Shown: positions 11,449 through 22,240, numbered from the stretch's first letter. The stretch: 64,000 nt of DNA from Coffea arabica (GCF_036785885.1 NC_092329.1:3224001-3288000); one strand, 5' to 3'. Notes: generated from the sequence alone by a model not told the origin. Numbers and translations are program-made.

Positions 11449-12222
11449 TCAGTTCCAGGGGTAGTTGCTATCTTCGAAGTTGCCACCGAAGATCCCTGGA
11501 TCAGTCACAGCAGCCTGAAAAGGGGAAGCAGCTTGGGCTTCAGCCCAAATGGAAGAATCATCAATCGCTGGCAAATTTGCGTTGAGTTTATTCCACATTC
11601 CTCTCATAGTCCCTTCCTCGCTTTCGACTGCCTCGTTTCCGTTGTCGTCAACAAAGTTGTTATTGTCGTTCGGAACTGATGTTACACCAGCAGTTGTTGT
11701 ACCCGCAAGGTAACCAGTTGTAGTTGCATTTGTCTCCGTCTGGAAAAACAGCCTTTCATTTGGCTGACACTGGGGTGGGTAACTGGAGTTGCTACTGGAT
11801 GCAAAATTGCGGAAGGGACTTTGTTGAAACGGAACTGGTCGCAACCCAGTTTGATTCTCGCCGCCGGTGTCGATCGGAGTGGTGGTGTTGAGAGTGGAAT
11901 AGACAGGAATGTGCTGAGGCCTTCGATATAGATGCGGTAGGTTAAGTTTGGCTGCTGTCCCGTACAGCTTACGTGCTGCAGCATCGTAAGCGATGGCTGC
12001 CTCGTGAGAGGTGTCGAAAGTTCCCAACCAGAGGCGCGAACCACGATTGGGTTCGCGTATTTCAGCCACCCACTTGCCCCAAGTGCGCTGCCGGACTCCT
12101 TTGTAGGCGCAAGAAGCATTCTCAGGTCCGCCTTTGCCTCTCATGCAGCCTTTTCTTGAACTGGCTTGTGCTGGCTTCTTTCCTGGCCTTCCGTTTCCAT
12201 TTCCACTACGGTCAGCTTCCAT
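11449..12222 (-). CDS. DREB2D: DREB2-type AP2/ERF transcription factor, DREB2D-like
   Basis: Single exon of 257 codons. One AP2/ERF DNA-binding domain spans about residues 39-96, with the DREB-type Val and Glu at domain positions 14 and 19 (V52, E57) that favour DRE/CRT (A/GCCGAC) sites. The conserved block just before it ([18 protein letters not shown]) and the acidic C-terminal motif [10 protein letters not shown] match DREB2D (At1g75490) as I remember it. The start at 12222 ([11 protein letters not shown]) is preferred. The frame remains open upstream to 12453, but those residues are unlike the family and a TATA box at 12311-12316 lies inside that extension. The protein probably acts in the nucleus in dehydration or heat response. 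The subgroup call is from memory, not from a tree. Confidence 0.9.
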   Translation of the reverse strand: MEADRSGNGNGRPGKKPAQASSRKGCMRGKGGPENASCAYKGVRQRTWGKWVAEIREPNRGSRLWLGTFDTSHEAAIAYDAAARKLYGTAAKLNLPHLYRRPQHIPVYSTLNTTTPIDTGGENQTGLRPVPFQQSPFRNFASSSNSSYPPQCQPNERLFFQTETNATTTGYLAGTTTAGVTSVPNDNNNFVDDNGNEAVESEEGTMRGMWNKLNANLPAIDDSSIWAEAQAASPFQAAVTDPGIFGGNFEDSNYPWN

Positions 12223-12310
12223 CTTTTGATATTGTTTCCTTCGAGAGCTTTCAGAGGAGTAGAGGAGAATGTAGGAATGGAAGTTGCATTTGCATGGAGA
12301 AATACATAAT

Positions 12311-12316
12311 TTTATA
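12311..12316 (-). promoter_or_regulatory. TATA box of the DREB2D-like gene
   Basis: On the minus strand the sequence reads GTATAAAATTA about 90 bp upstream of the chosen ATG. This spacing gives a short 5' UTR and argues against use of upstream in-frame ATGs. Confidence 0.5.
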
Positions 12317-13535
12317 CTAGGCTCGGGAAGAATGAAGACAAGGAGTAGTGAAGGAGGAGGATATGCAAGAAGAGAGTTGTGATGAAGGAAAGGGAAGCAC
12401 TGTCGGCTACGTGTCCACGTCCATGGAATGAAACTGATACTTGGCAACACCAAGCAGTAGGATAATGCCTACCTCTTTTTCTTTTCTTTTTTCTTTGTAT
12501 ACTTTTTCCGTTAGATTAAATGCGAACTCAAACTTTTACTCTCTCACTTTTCTTCCCCTTTCAGACAAAATTAAGCTCAGGTGGCGTAGAAGAAAAGAAG
12601 GGATGGTTCATCTCACTTGGATGGTTTTGTGGAGAAATATTGAGGATATATATTTCACATGCATTTAAGTGCTGCTGAATGAGGTTTTAGTTGAGTTTCG
12701 ATCATAACTCCGCAAAATGATGTCAGAACGGCCGAACCAAGGTGGAAAAGTTCTAAACTTGTTAGTAGTTCTCTCAGTACTTGATCCCACTTCAAACAAA
12801 AAGAAAAAAAAAGGGGGCCAACTCTCCTGAAACTCATTAGTGAGCTAGCTGAGATATATTGCATTGCAACAAAGGCCCAGGATTGATACGTAGGTAGGCA
12901 CTTGGCAGCTGTCACTGTGACTGTTGCGTTCTTTTAAATGTTCTTGTTGAGGTGTTGAGACCTTGGAATCTAGTAAACATTCAATACTTGGCTAGGTTGT
13001 TTTGTGGAGAACATCGTAGGAATACCACTCTAGAATCCTCAGAAAGAAACAAAAACTGCAGGGACCGAAGCACAGATGTAACTTTCCCCTCTACTCCTCA
13101 AAGTCTCAAAGGATTTCGTCAGCACTCACTGCCACTGCATGTACTTGAATATTGCCAACAAAAACTGTGGGCTTGCAGTGCTCGAAACCTGAGTTCAACA
13201 TTGACGGTACTTAACAAATTTGAGCTATCTTTTATTATTGCCTTTCGGGGCTCAACTAGAGAGGATTTGACTCTTTAGCTAAGTATGTTTACTTGCATGC
13301 ATCTCGGAGGACAATAATCTAAGTCAAGTTTGTGCCAGCTTTTACTTCTCATAATTAACCAATCAACATTGCTTTTTCTAATTTACAAAAAGGCCGAGAA
13401 AGGGAGACTTGATTGATTATGGTTGTAATGACTTTTACTTACTTTGATGGTTTAAGAACAACTCATACCAATTTAAGTAATTCTGACCTCGTACATCAAA
13501 TACTCACAAATCACTTTAGTTTAGTTTGTTACATA
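12317..13535. other. Upstream region of the DREB2D-like gene and spacer
   Basis: No gene recognised. A 108-codon frame at 12952-13278 (+) shows no known motif and no family-like composition, so I do not call it. The first few hundred bases are presumably the DREB2D-like promoter. Confidence 0.5.
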
Positions 13536-14125
13536 ATTGAAAGAAATGGGTTCATATCAGTGACAATCAAATTCTAAGAAAATGATTTTATAGGCAAAGA
13601 AAGATTCGGAGCAATGAGAATTCAATTCTTGGTTATTCTATTTCTTTTGCGATCAGATTCAACATGAGATAAAGTAAAATCATTGCTTTTGGCTTCCTAA
13701 GTGTATAAACTTATAGGCGCGCTCTTTGATTCCCTAAACCTCACAAGAAGTATAAGTTCTAATGTTAGTAATTAATATGAGTTATTGATACTAATTGTAC
13801 AAGTCACCAATACAATGCCCTCATTATTCGACACAATTGGTGCTAGTTGATGTTGTTTATCCTTCTAAGATATAATATAATACTTCTACCGAGTATTAAA
13901 CGGATACTGGTTGTATACCTAATTTGTGCACTGTTAACCATTTAAAATTGCAACATGTTTATATTTATTTCTTGCTTTAGAATTTAGACATAATTCCCAA
14001 TTATAATTCTTTTTTTTTTTAATAATCTAACATCCAAAACCCCTCTTAATCAATGTCTGTTGCACACATGCCCTTCAGACAAAATACCAATTAATAATAT
14101 CAAATAATTGGTTTCTCAGTTGGTT
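13536..14125. repeat. Local duplication unit A, copy 1
   Basis: Shares ordered blocks with 15975-16930. These include AGTGACAATCAA...GGATTTTATA-GCAAAG, the CTCTTTGATT block, a T-rich run followed by AATCTAACATCC, and the end ATCAAATAATTGGTTTCTCA. The copies are clearly diverged and differ in length. No coding capacity. Confidence 0.65.
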
Positions 14126-14590
14126 CCTATAGTTCACAATTAAAGCTGTAAATGAATCAAACTAGCTTGCAAGTACTCGCAAATCAACTCGACCAAAACT
14201 TGACTCTCGACTCGAACTCAGCAATACCAAGTTCAAACCGACCAAGTGAAGTTGTCAAGCTCAAGCTCGAGTATAGAGATAATTGGTTAGTTAGCTCATC
14301 GACTTGGCTTGAATTCATATGCTTTTATTAGTTTTATTTTTAATAGTAAAATTACATATATGTTAAAATATTTTTATTAATAATTAAGGTAAAATGCCTA
14401 TTTTGTCTATTCTAAAAGAATATAATAATCATTTTTATTTTTTTGAGTTCAGGCTTTTATATTGAGAATTTGTCAAGTTCGAATTTGTTAAAAAAAAGTA
14501 AGTCAAACTCAACTTGATTAACCCAAAACTCCCCTTGACTTAATTCATTTGTAGTCCTATTCACAGTGAAAATATATCTTTAGACAACTT

Positions 14591-14850
14591 AGACCTTGTT
14601 TGATAATCTAATTCAGTACTTAAATTGAATGGATTCAGATCTTAACATATTCAGACCGTTTGATAACCAAAACTTTGAATATGTGAATTAATTAAGTGGC
14701 ATTGAATTTTCTAGATAAAACTTATTCCTAAAATTAAATGATAAGTGAATGATTCAAACGTATTAAATTTAATATTTCACAATTCAATAATTTAATGAAT
14801 TCAAGTTTCAGATTTTAATTTTCAAATTTTAATTTTATCAAACGCATCCT
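14591..14850. mobile_element. MITE with TTGTTTGATAA-type ends
   Basis: The left end (ACCTTGTTTGATAATCTAATTCAG) and the inverted right end (TTTTATCAAACGCATCC) form a terminal inverted repeat around an AT-rich body with no coding capacity. A similar element in altered form lies near 36210-36577. I could not fix the target duplication. Confidence 0.4.
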
Positions 14851-15061
14851 TATATGGGTGCCTTATATTAAAAGAGGGGGAAAAATGGTACTCGGATGAC
14901 AAAGCTCTACAGGCAATTGAAGCCTTCATCAGCAAAAAATGCTAAAAGGACTTGAGCGCAAAAGAGGACACGGCAACACGAATTCAGCACGCAAAGAAGT
15001 TCGTTACGTTGCTGCTCTAAAAAAATAATGACATAAACAAAAAAATTTCGTTACCGGCAAT

Positions 15062-15270
15062 GGACGACAAAATGGTCAATCGATGGACGTTACTGCTATA
15101 TAAAAAAGACAAAAACAAAAGAAAGGTTACCGCCGCCGCACGACAAAATGGTCAACCAACGGACGACAAATTGGTCAATCGATGGACGTTACTGCTAAAA
15201 AAAAAAAAAAAAAAAAAAAGGTTACCGCCGCCGCACGACAAAATGGCCAACCAACGGACGACAAAACTTT
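15062..15270. repeat. Short tandem array, period 94-99 bp
   Basis: Units start at 15062, 15161 and 15255 (last partial). Each holds GACGACAAAATGGTCAA, then GATGGACGTTACTGCT, an A-rich stretch and GGTTACCGCCGCCGCACGAC. A degenerate earlier unit is visible from about 14998. The A-rich stretch differs most in length between units. Low-complexity frames across it are not genes. Confidence 0.7.
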
Positions 15271-15764
15271 TTTCTCTTTCTTCTTTTTTGACAAAACTTC
15301 AGATCTTCAATCGTTAATGGGTAAACGACGGAAGCGCTAAACGACGCTCGGCAGTATTTGATATTTATAGAGGCCATCATTCTCTCTTTGTTGAAGGAAT
15401 CGTTCCTGCCACCTTTCGTCCCTTTGATGTGGTTCCAACTTCCAAGGTGTGAGGTCTAATGCTCACCCCCCTTTTTTTTTTTTTTTTGGATTGTAAACCC
15501 TTCAATGTATCGATGACTATATTATTTGGAATCGAGCGATTTCAAAATTTTCAATATACTTGGTCAATTGACAACACTAGATGAATGTTTTGTGCAAATT
15601 CATACTACGTCTTCACATTTCAGCCAGTTTTTTTTTATTTCCTAAGATTAGTCATAAGCGCTTCTTAAATTGCATACACGTTTTAGGTACTCAGATTAGT
15701 CGCAGGAGGAATCACTTGTCTTTACGATTTACAAACTACAGAATAATGCAGGATGAAGGAAAAT

Positions 15765-15974
15765 TTCTACTTGCATCATGATTCGTGCGACATCCGTGTT
15801 GGCCAGTTTCCAGCACGACTAGTCGGAAGCAATGAGAAATGTAATCTTGTTCCAATGTAAGGGACAATGGCGACTTGGTTATTTGCAGTTCTTTTATTTG
15901 CTCAAACTTAACAAAGAAATAACCTCAATGCTGACAAATGATAAGTAATCTGAAATGTACAAAATCTTTGAACC
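15765..15974. repeat. Local duplication unit B, copy 1
   Basis: Starts with the inverted motif at 15784-15817 and continues with GCAATGAGAAATG, GGCGACTTGGT, TTTTATTTGCTCA and GATAAGTAATCTGAAAT. The same order occurs at 20890-21108 and, shortened, at 17205-17345. Confidence 0.6.
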
Positions 15975-16930
15975 ATTTAACGGAATGGGTTCCTATTAGT
16001 GACAATCAATTTTAAGAAAAGGATTTTATAGACAAAGGAAGATTAGGAGCAATATAATGAGATCTCAGATCTTGTTTTAGAACAATGGATAAAGCCCTCT
16101 AGCAGCTTTGTTAACCATTCTATCTCCTATACGATCAAATTTAACATGAACTAACTTGATGCATTGCTCTTGAATTCCTATGTATGATAACCTATAGGCA
16201 TGCTCTTTGATTTTCAAAACTTGACCTAAAATGCAGAAAATTTTTTTTAATCCACTTAAAGAACGATACTAATTTAGTAATTTTCACTAGTTAATTACAA
16301 AGCCGTCCAAGCTCGATAAACTGTAATTATCAACCATCTTTTTTAGATAAGCTCCACCAAACCACGTTGGGAAGCCTATATCCAACCTACACGGAGGATC
16401 ATTTTCATTTCTTACCGTCATCAGAAACCAACAGTAGTTTCTAAAAATGATATCCAGATTCTCTCAAACAATCCAAAATGAAGATATTTTCACCTCTTCA
16501 CATAAATTATGTAAGCGATTTAATTTTACCAAGTGCATGATTTATTTTGAAGTGTGCACCAATATTTGAAACTAACAAATAATCCCAACTACACAAAGAT
16601 TTTGGGTAGGAACTTGAGAACAAATCGAACGCAATTGGCGGTGTTTGATGTCTTTTATCTTTATAATAATGTAATACAATATTTGGATACGGGTCAAGTA
16701 ACTTGTATACTATTTACCATTTAAATATATGCAATTTTGTTTTTGTTTTGCTTTGAAATGTAAACATGATTCTCAATTTTTTTTTTTTTCTATATGATGA
16801 TTCTCAATTTAGAAATTTACTTTTTCTTTTTTCAACAATCTAACATCCTCCTAATCATTGTCCTTTGAAGGCGCGGCCTTCAATCAAACTCAAAATAGTA
16901 TCAAATAATTGGTTTCTCAATTGGTTCCAA
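15975..16930. repeat. Local duplication unit A, copy 2
   Basis: Direct, diverged copy of 13536-14125, directly following unit B copy 1. It is longer than copy 1 because of extra sequence at about 16060-16130 and 16250-16640. Confidence 0.65.
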
Positions 16931-16994
16931 TAGTGCACACTGGATATAGTACAGCACTATAAAGAATTTGGTTGAATAAAAAAAATTTATAAGT

Positions 16995-17042
16995 ATCATC
17001 GTCCACGTTGGAGGCAAAAAAAAAAAAAAAATCATCGTCCAC
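16995..17042 (+). mobile_element. Minimal poly(A) retroposon insertion with 12-bp target duplication
   Basis: ATCATCGTCCAC at 16995-17006 is repeated exactly at 17031-17042. The 24 bases between them are GTTGGAGGC followed by 15 A. A target duplication plus poly(A) tail is the signature of a severely 5'-truncated non-LTR retroposition (SINE or LINE tail). Confidence 0.5.
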
Positions 17043-17204
17043 ATATTCAATGCAAATTGAGCGTGGCCGACAAAGATTAATTATAAGTATCATCCTCTCT
17101 ATAACTCTAACCGTAAAAAATCTGAAAAAAAAAAGGGAAAATGACGCTCGAAAAAATTTAAATTACTACAATCGATAACCGACTATATAAAGCGAGACGC
17201 AAAT

Positions 17205-17345
17205 TTGCCCTTGCATGATCCGTGCGACATTGGTGTTGGCCAATTCCTAGCACGAATGGTCGAGAAGCAATGGGGAATTAAAATCTTGGTTTAACTTCCA
17301 ACGCAAGGAACAAGGCGACTTGAAATGCCCTATATATGAATGACC
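17205..17345. repeat. Local duplication unit B, copy 2 (short)
   Basis: Carries the inverted motif at 17221-17254 followed by GAAGCAATGGGGAATTA and GGCGACTTG, in the same order as at 15765 and 20890. It ends earlier than those copies. Confidence 0.55.
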
Positions 17346-17579
17346 TCCTAGAAAAGCAAATGTTGGGGTACGAAGCATGGGTCTATAGTTGAGAAGAAAA
17401 AAAAAAAACAGTACTCGTTTCAATGGAGAGTCAGTGGGGCAGCAGTTGATCTATGCTCGTTTCAAAACAGTGAAAATTCTGATCGCATTGCCAAGCAGTA
17501 GAAGCGGTTGACGGCAAGCTTGAGCTTAGGTAGAAGGCTAGCTCATTCCTCCTTGTTCTTCTACAACCTGTTAATATTA

Positions 17580-18330
17580 ATCACGAGAATACGTGCAACA
17601 CTTGTGCTGATTTATTTTCAGCACGAATTAACATTATATAATATCCCTCTCCCTGTTTGAGGTGTAGATTTGCTTCAACCTCATTACGTTCAAGACTGTA
17701 ATATAAAATTCATAGATGCCTTAAATTTAACTTTCCATTCGTTTTTAGTGCAGAAGTTTACATTACAAACAATGAAATGATTTTGATATGATGTATTTTT
17801 ATGAATCAAGAAAATTGCATAAAATGTTCGAATCAGTAGAGCAAGCAAGAATGAGGCTAAAAATTTAGGAACTGAAGAGTTATAGTGTGTAGTTACTAGG
17901 GTACATAAATTTACAAGTTTTGCCAGCAGATCTAAAATTTGTCGCCAATCATCTCAATTGGCCTCAGTAGTTAAAACTCCCCAGCCTAGGAGCATTTACG
18001 TGGAAGAGAAACTCAAAGCATTATGTTTAGGTTAACTTAGTAAGAGTACTACAGGTGGAATATTCATAAGAAATGTGGCAGGTTCTTGTGACGAGACCTG
18101 TTCTCAGGTCCTAGAAAATGAAGGGCCAAAATATGGAGCTCTCCTCCGACCTTGACACTGTAATGTTCATCGTCTACTAAATGATGGTGTCTGCATGCGT
18201 TACTTTGACCACCAAGCAACTTCTTTTTTTTTTTTGGTCAATATAACCACTAGAGAGCAGGGTAAACCAAATTGGGGTATAAATAAGGGAGAGAATGCTA
18301 ACAAAAAAGGTCCTTCGTCATTTCAGGTTG
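17580..18330. repeat. Local duplication unit C, copy 1
   Basis: Collinear with 19180-20245. Shared blocks are the inverted motif, TTTGAGGTGTA, ATGAAATGATTTTGAT, AGTTATAGT...TGTAG, AAACTCC..AG.CCTAGGA.GCATTTAC, ATGGAGCTCTCC..CCTTGACAC, GTCTGCATGCGT and GGGGTATAAATAAG. It lacks the 261-bp MITE found in the other copy and so preserves the unoccupied site. No gene body follows the TATA-like sequence. Confidence 0.7.
18278..18285 (+). promoter_or_regulatory. TATA-box-like sequence in unit C copy 1
   Basis: TATAAATA within GGGGTATAAATAAG, kept in both unit C copies despite divergence around it. No open reading frame of note follows, so any transcript would be non-coding or a remnant. Confidence 0.35.
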
Positions 18331-19179
18331 ATGTCTCCCACTCGAAACTACAGTTAATTTATCAAATAAGGTCCCTATTAGTAAAGCTAAGTGCTGTCAA
18401 ATTATGAATCTAAACCAGATCAATTTGGGCACCTTCATTGCTTTTTATTCCCTCATTGATACATCTTTGTATTTTTTGCCCCATTGATAACGTCTTTGTG
18501 GTTTAAGAAGAACCAGTGACGCAAAAGAAGAATCATAGCATCTTTGTTCCCTTGCGACGTCATTGCTATTCCCTAGCGCCTCTGTTCCCTTGCGCCATTG
18601 CTATCAACGACGCATCTTTGTTCCCTGACGCATTATGCATATAATATAGACACAAGTTTATATCCACGCAAGTTTGTACGTAAAGTCTGAGCCCTTGTTT
18701 TTATAGAGTCTAGATACATTTTTGTATAATCTAGATGCATAGAGTGGTGAAAGGACCAAAAACACTTTTTTTTTTTTTTTTTTTGTTTTATAAAGACTCC
18801 AAAGTCCAAACGACCTTACAGAAGAATAGAAAGGGGAGGTAATTAAGTTGAGTCTTGAAGACAGTGATTATTCTCTCGCTAGTTAACTTAATTGGGAAGC
18901 CATCTAATGTCCAGTGATGAACCATCATTTATGATCGCTCTTTAGATTTAAATATTTTGCTCGATTTAACTTCATTTTCAGAAAAATTAATTCTTGAAAT
19001 CCCTCTTAATGTCTCTCTATTTAGCACTGGTTAGACAAATCCTTATTTTTATTTTTATTTGGTCTTCTTGCTCTTTCTAAATGACAATATGTACGACTCT
19101 ACATAACAGAACCCCAACACAACCGAATGAGTACCAGTTCATCAGCAACAAGCCAGCGAATTAAAGTGGAAAGGAGAAT
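18331..19179. other. Spacer inside the duplication array
   Basis: No gene. 18440-18640 is a degenerate repeat of the phrases CATCTTTGTTCCC, TTGCG and CATTGCTAT. A 19-bp T-run lies near 18766. Nothing else recognised. Confidence 0.5.
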
Positions 19180-19836
19180 GTAGAAAATCCGTGCAACATC
19201 TGTGCATGTCGACCTATTTTCAGCACGAATTGACATTTTATAATCTCCCCCTCATTTGGCATGAGTTGTTTGAGGTGTAAATTTCCTCTAACTTAAACTG
19301 CACTCCAAATTAGAATATGAAATTCGTATATGTATCAAATTTAACTTTTCATTGAACGCATAGTTAAAAAAAAAAGGTTACATTACGACAGAAATGAAAT
19401 GATTTTGATGCGAGGCATCATGCATGTGTTGTATTCTATGCTTAAATGACCTAGAAAGCATATGAATTAAGAAAATTGTGAAAAATGATCTAATCAAATA
19501 CAACAGACGAGAACGAGGTGAAAATTTAGCAAACGTGAAGTTATAGTTATTTTCCTATCAGAATAAATGTGTAGCTATTACAGTACCTAGATTTACAGTT
19601 TTAGCCACAAGATGTAAATTTTGTCACCAAGCAGCTCAAATGAGAATGCCTTAGCAGTCAAAACTCCTCCAGACCTAGGAAGCATTTACTCGCAAGAAAA
19701 CCTGAAAGCATTCCAGTGTCTAGGTCAATGTAGTTGGATTAAAACAGAACAGTGGCACGTTCCTGTGATGACACTTGTCCTTCTCAGCCCCCACAAGTGA
19801 AGTCAAGGGGCAACACATGGAGCTCTCCCACCTTGA

Positions 19837-19842
19837 CACGTG
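19837..19842. promoter_or_regulatory. G-box (CACGTG) in unit C copy 2
   Basis: Palindromic CACGTG inside CCTTGACACGTGGAG. Unit C copy 1 has CCTTGACACTGTAATG at the same place, so the site is not shared between copies. Function is unknown. Confidence 0.3.
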
Positions 19843-19881
19843 GAGTATATTGGTCAACTATAAGCCGTAAGTGACGACCAA

Positions 19882-20160
19882 GAGTTGGCGGGATTTGGGG
19901 CAGGGACGGTCATACTGATGACTGTCCCTGCACGGTTAAGGGCCAAGATTTGCCCTCAAAATTTTGTGCGGCTGAGATTACACCATGTAACTCGATTTCC
20001 GTGCTAAGTGTGGGGTTCATCACTATCTGTTGTGAAAATACATCCTGTGAAAAAAAAGTTACGCGATGTACAAAGAAAGTTACGCGCAGTTGATAATATG
20101 ACCAAAACCGCCTGGGACGGTTGCACCTGTAACCGTCCGTGCCGCGAGTCCGAGTTGGCG
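19882..20160. mobile_element. Mutator-like MITE with 9-bp target duplication
   Basis: GAGTTGGCG is repeated exactly at 19882-19890 and 20152-20160. The 261-bp element between (19891-20151) starts GGATTTGGGGCAGGGACGGT and ends ACCGTCCGTGCCGCGAGTCC, an imperfect terminal inverted repeat. Each end also folds on itself (GGGACGGTCA...TGACTGTCCC at the left; GGACGGTT...AACCGTCC at the right). A 9-bp target duplication is the rule for Mutator-like elements. No transposase is encoded. Confidence 0.7.
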
Positions 20161-20388
20161 TCTGCATGCGTAACTTTGGCCGCTACGTAAAAGGGCACAC
20201 CAAATTGGGGTATAAATAAGAGTCAGAGATGTAGGGGTATAAATAAGTACAGCTTCAAAATGGAGAAATTATCAAATAAGTACGGTACAAGAGTTCCTCG
20301 AACCCAGGCGAGAACCAAAGATGGAAAACTGTTTTCTGCGATGAGGTTGACATTCCCACAGTTTCTCCACTTATTGACGCAAGTTGAG

Positions 20389-20616
20389 TATCTGTCGAGC
20401 AACCAACTACTCTAGGTCGGTTCATTTGGTATCCTTGCTCAGAATTTTCTTAAAATTTTTTCAGCGGGTGTAAAGGCACTAGTCTGGTCCGATGACGGTT
20501 CAATTTTTTTCAAATTTTTCATTGACACTTTTGAATCCACTCCTTCCTCTTAGTGTAAAGTAAAAATAAGTATAAAATATAATTTATCAAGTTCCCAAAA
20601 AAAATATCTGTCGAGC
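20389..20616 (+). mobile_element. SINE-like retroposon with 12-bp target duplication
   Basis: TATCTGTCGAGC occurs at 20389-20400 and again at 20605-20616. The 204-bp segment between begins AACCAACTACTCTAGGTCGG and ends in eight A. The poly(A) end directly before the second repeat supports retroposition. Pol III boxes are not convincing, so the family is undefined. Confidence 0.5.
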
Positions 20617-20889
20617 CAACGATTAAAGGGGCAGCTTAACTCCTGGGGTAGGCACTAGGAGTCTCAACAATCAAACCCATGAATTGTGATAAAAAGCAAT
20701 AATGACAAAATGCTAAGGCAAGATAAAATTCAGTGATGAATTAAGGTGAAGACAGGAGTTACAATGTATTGCATAAAAAAAAAAAAGAAAGAACACAGAG
20801 AGAAATGAGCTCCGCGCAAGAGGAATTAAGCAAGTACACAATGTATTGCATAAAATGCCACCCCCACAACAAAATAACCGCGATAACCA
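20617..20889. other. Spacer inside the array
   Basis: Short AT-rich stretch; nothing recognised. Confidence 0.4.
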
Positions 20890-21108
20890 AATTTTCGACT
20901 TGCATGATTCGTGCGAAATGTCGCGTTGGCCGATTCTTGCACGAATAGTCTGTGCAATGAGAAACGAAACTCTTCTTCCAGTGCTGTGAACAATTGCGAC
21001 TTGGTCGTTTGAGAATCTTTTATTTGCTCATGTTTACCATGAATGCATGTAACCCCAAATCCTTGATAAGTAATCTGAAATCTAGATAATCTTTGAACCA
21101 TCCAAAGC
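20890..21108. repeat. Local duplication unit B, copy 3
   Basis: Begins with the inverted motif at 20910-20943, here extended to a perfect 8-bp inverted repeat ATTCGTGC/GCACGAAT. It continues with CAATGAGAAACG, TGCGACTTGGTCG, TTTTATTTGCTCA and TTGATAAGTAATCTGAAAT as in the copy at 15765. Confidence 0.6.
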
Positions 21109-22240
21109 TCGAACTACCTTCCTCCAATAGCCAATCAACAAAAAATAATAAGAGAAAGCAAATCAAATGGCATCCTCTATAAACTGGATTACTAGTATCA
21201 TGACTTGTTAATACTCAAAACACCACTGTTTGAAAAAGAGTTGTACGTACGTCAGGTGAAGTTTTACGATCTCTCTTTTCTCCCCCAGACAAAACAGGTT
21301 AAAATGGCTAAATAGAATCCAAAATAGTGCACTATTCTAACCCCTAATAGAGCAGTTCCATATTCCACAGTCCAAGTTTAAATTGCATCCGCAACTGTCC
21401 TGCAACAACAAAGCAGAATCATAAGACACGGTATACGGAAATAGAGCTGTGCAAGAGAAAGAGTTAAAAATCCTTTTTATGAACTTTATTGTTTTTCCAA
21501 CTATAGAAGCTCTTCAACAGCACTTCCCAGTATCATGTTTTTCTAATGGAAAGTTGCCATTGGATACCGGAACAATTTCCATTATAAACTAAAGAGAAAA
21601 TGAGCGAAGTAGTAGCACAATCTGTCTTTGAGTTGTCTTAAACATAATGGAAGAAGCACTAGAAATTTAAAAAAAAAATCCCACCAGAGAAAGAATACAA
21701 GGAGATTCCCAAGGTCATTTCATCCAAAGTGTTGATGTTACAAAAAAAAATAGAATGAGGATTCCAGATAGATAGTATACGAACAAACGAAAGCTATTCA
21801 TAAGTTTTCGTGTCCGTGTGTGTTTGCCATGATAAACAATTGACCTATAATTACAAAACTAATTCCATTCACGTACTCTGCACGTGATTATATGAATTCA
21901 GATATAACATATCTTAGATATAAATTTTTTTTTTGTAAAATTTGACTGTTTACTTGGTAATAGAATATTTTATTTTTTCAATTTTTTAAACTAATTGTTG
22001 TTACAAAGACTATCTAAATACAAACTCTTTGATTTACTGATATTTGAATTCATTTCGATATTTCTTTTTTTCTAAATTTATTTTGAACTTTTTGATAAAT
22101 TATGGATTCAAGTTTGATAAACAATTTTTAATACAATTATGGTTCATCAAAGCTGTTTTATACTTACAATATATTTTTACCATTAATTCATAATATTATT
22201 TTTTTAATATTGTACAAAAGGTGTTGCCGAACAAGAAATA

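Larger units (their letters stand above)
19180..20245. repeat. Local duplication unit C, copy 2
   Basis: Diverged direct copy of 17580-18330. It carries a G-box CACGTG at 19837-19842, a MITE insertion at 19891-20151, and two copies of GGGGTATAAATAAG with TATA-like cores at 20211-20218 and 20238-20245. No coding sequence follows. Confidence 0.7.

Noticed and set aside
12223-12453. N-terminal extension of the AP2 gene frame (would give 334 residues)
   Set aside because: The extension has no family similarity and contains the likely TATA box at 12311-12316; the start at 12222 matches the expected DREB2D N terminus.
12952-13278. 108-codon plus-strand frame
   Set aside because: No recognisable family, no promoter or homologue evidence.
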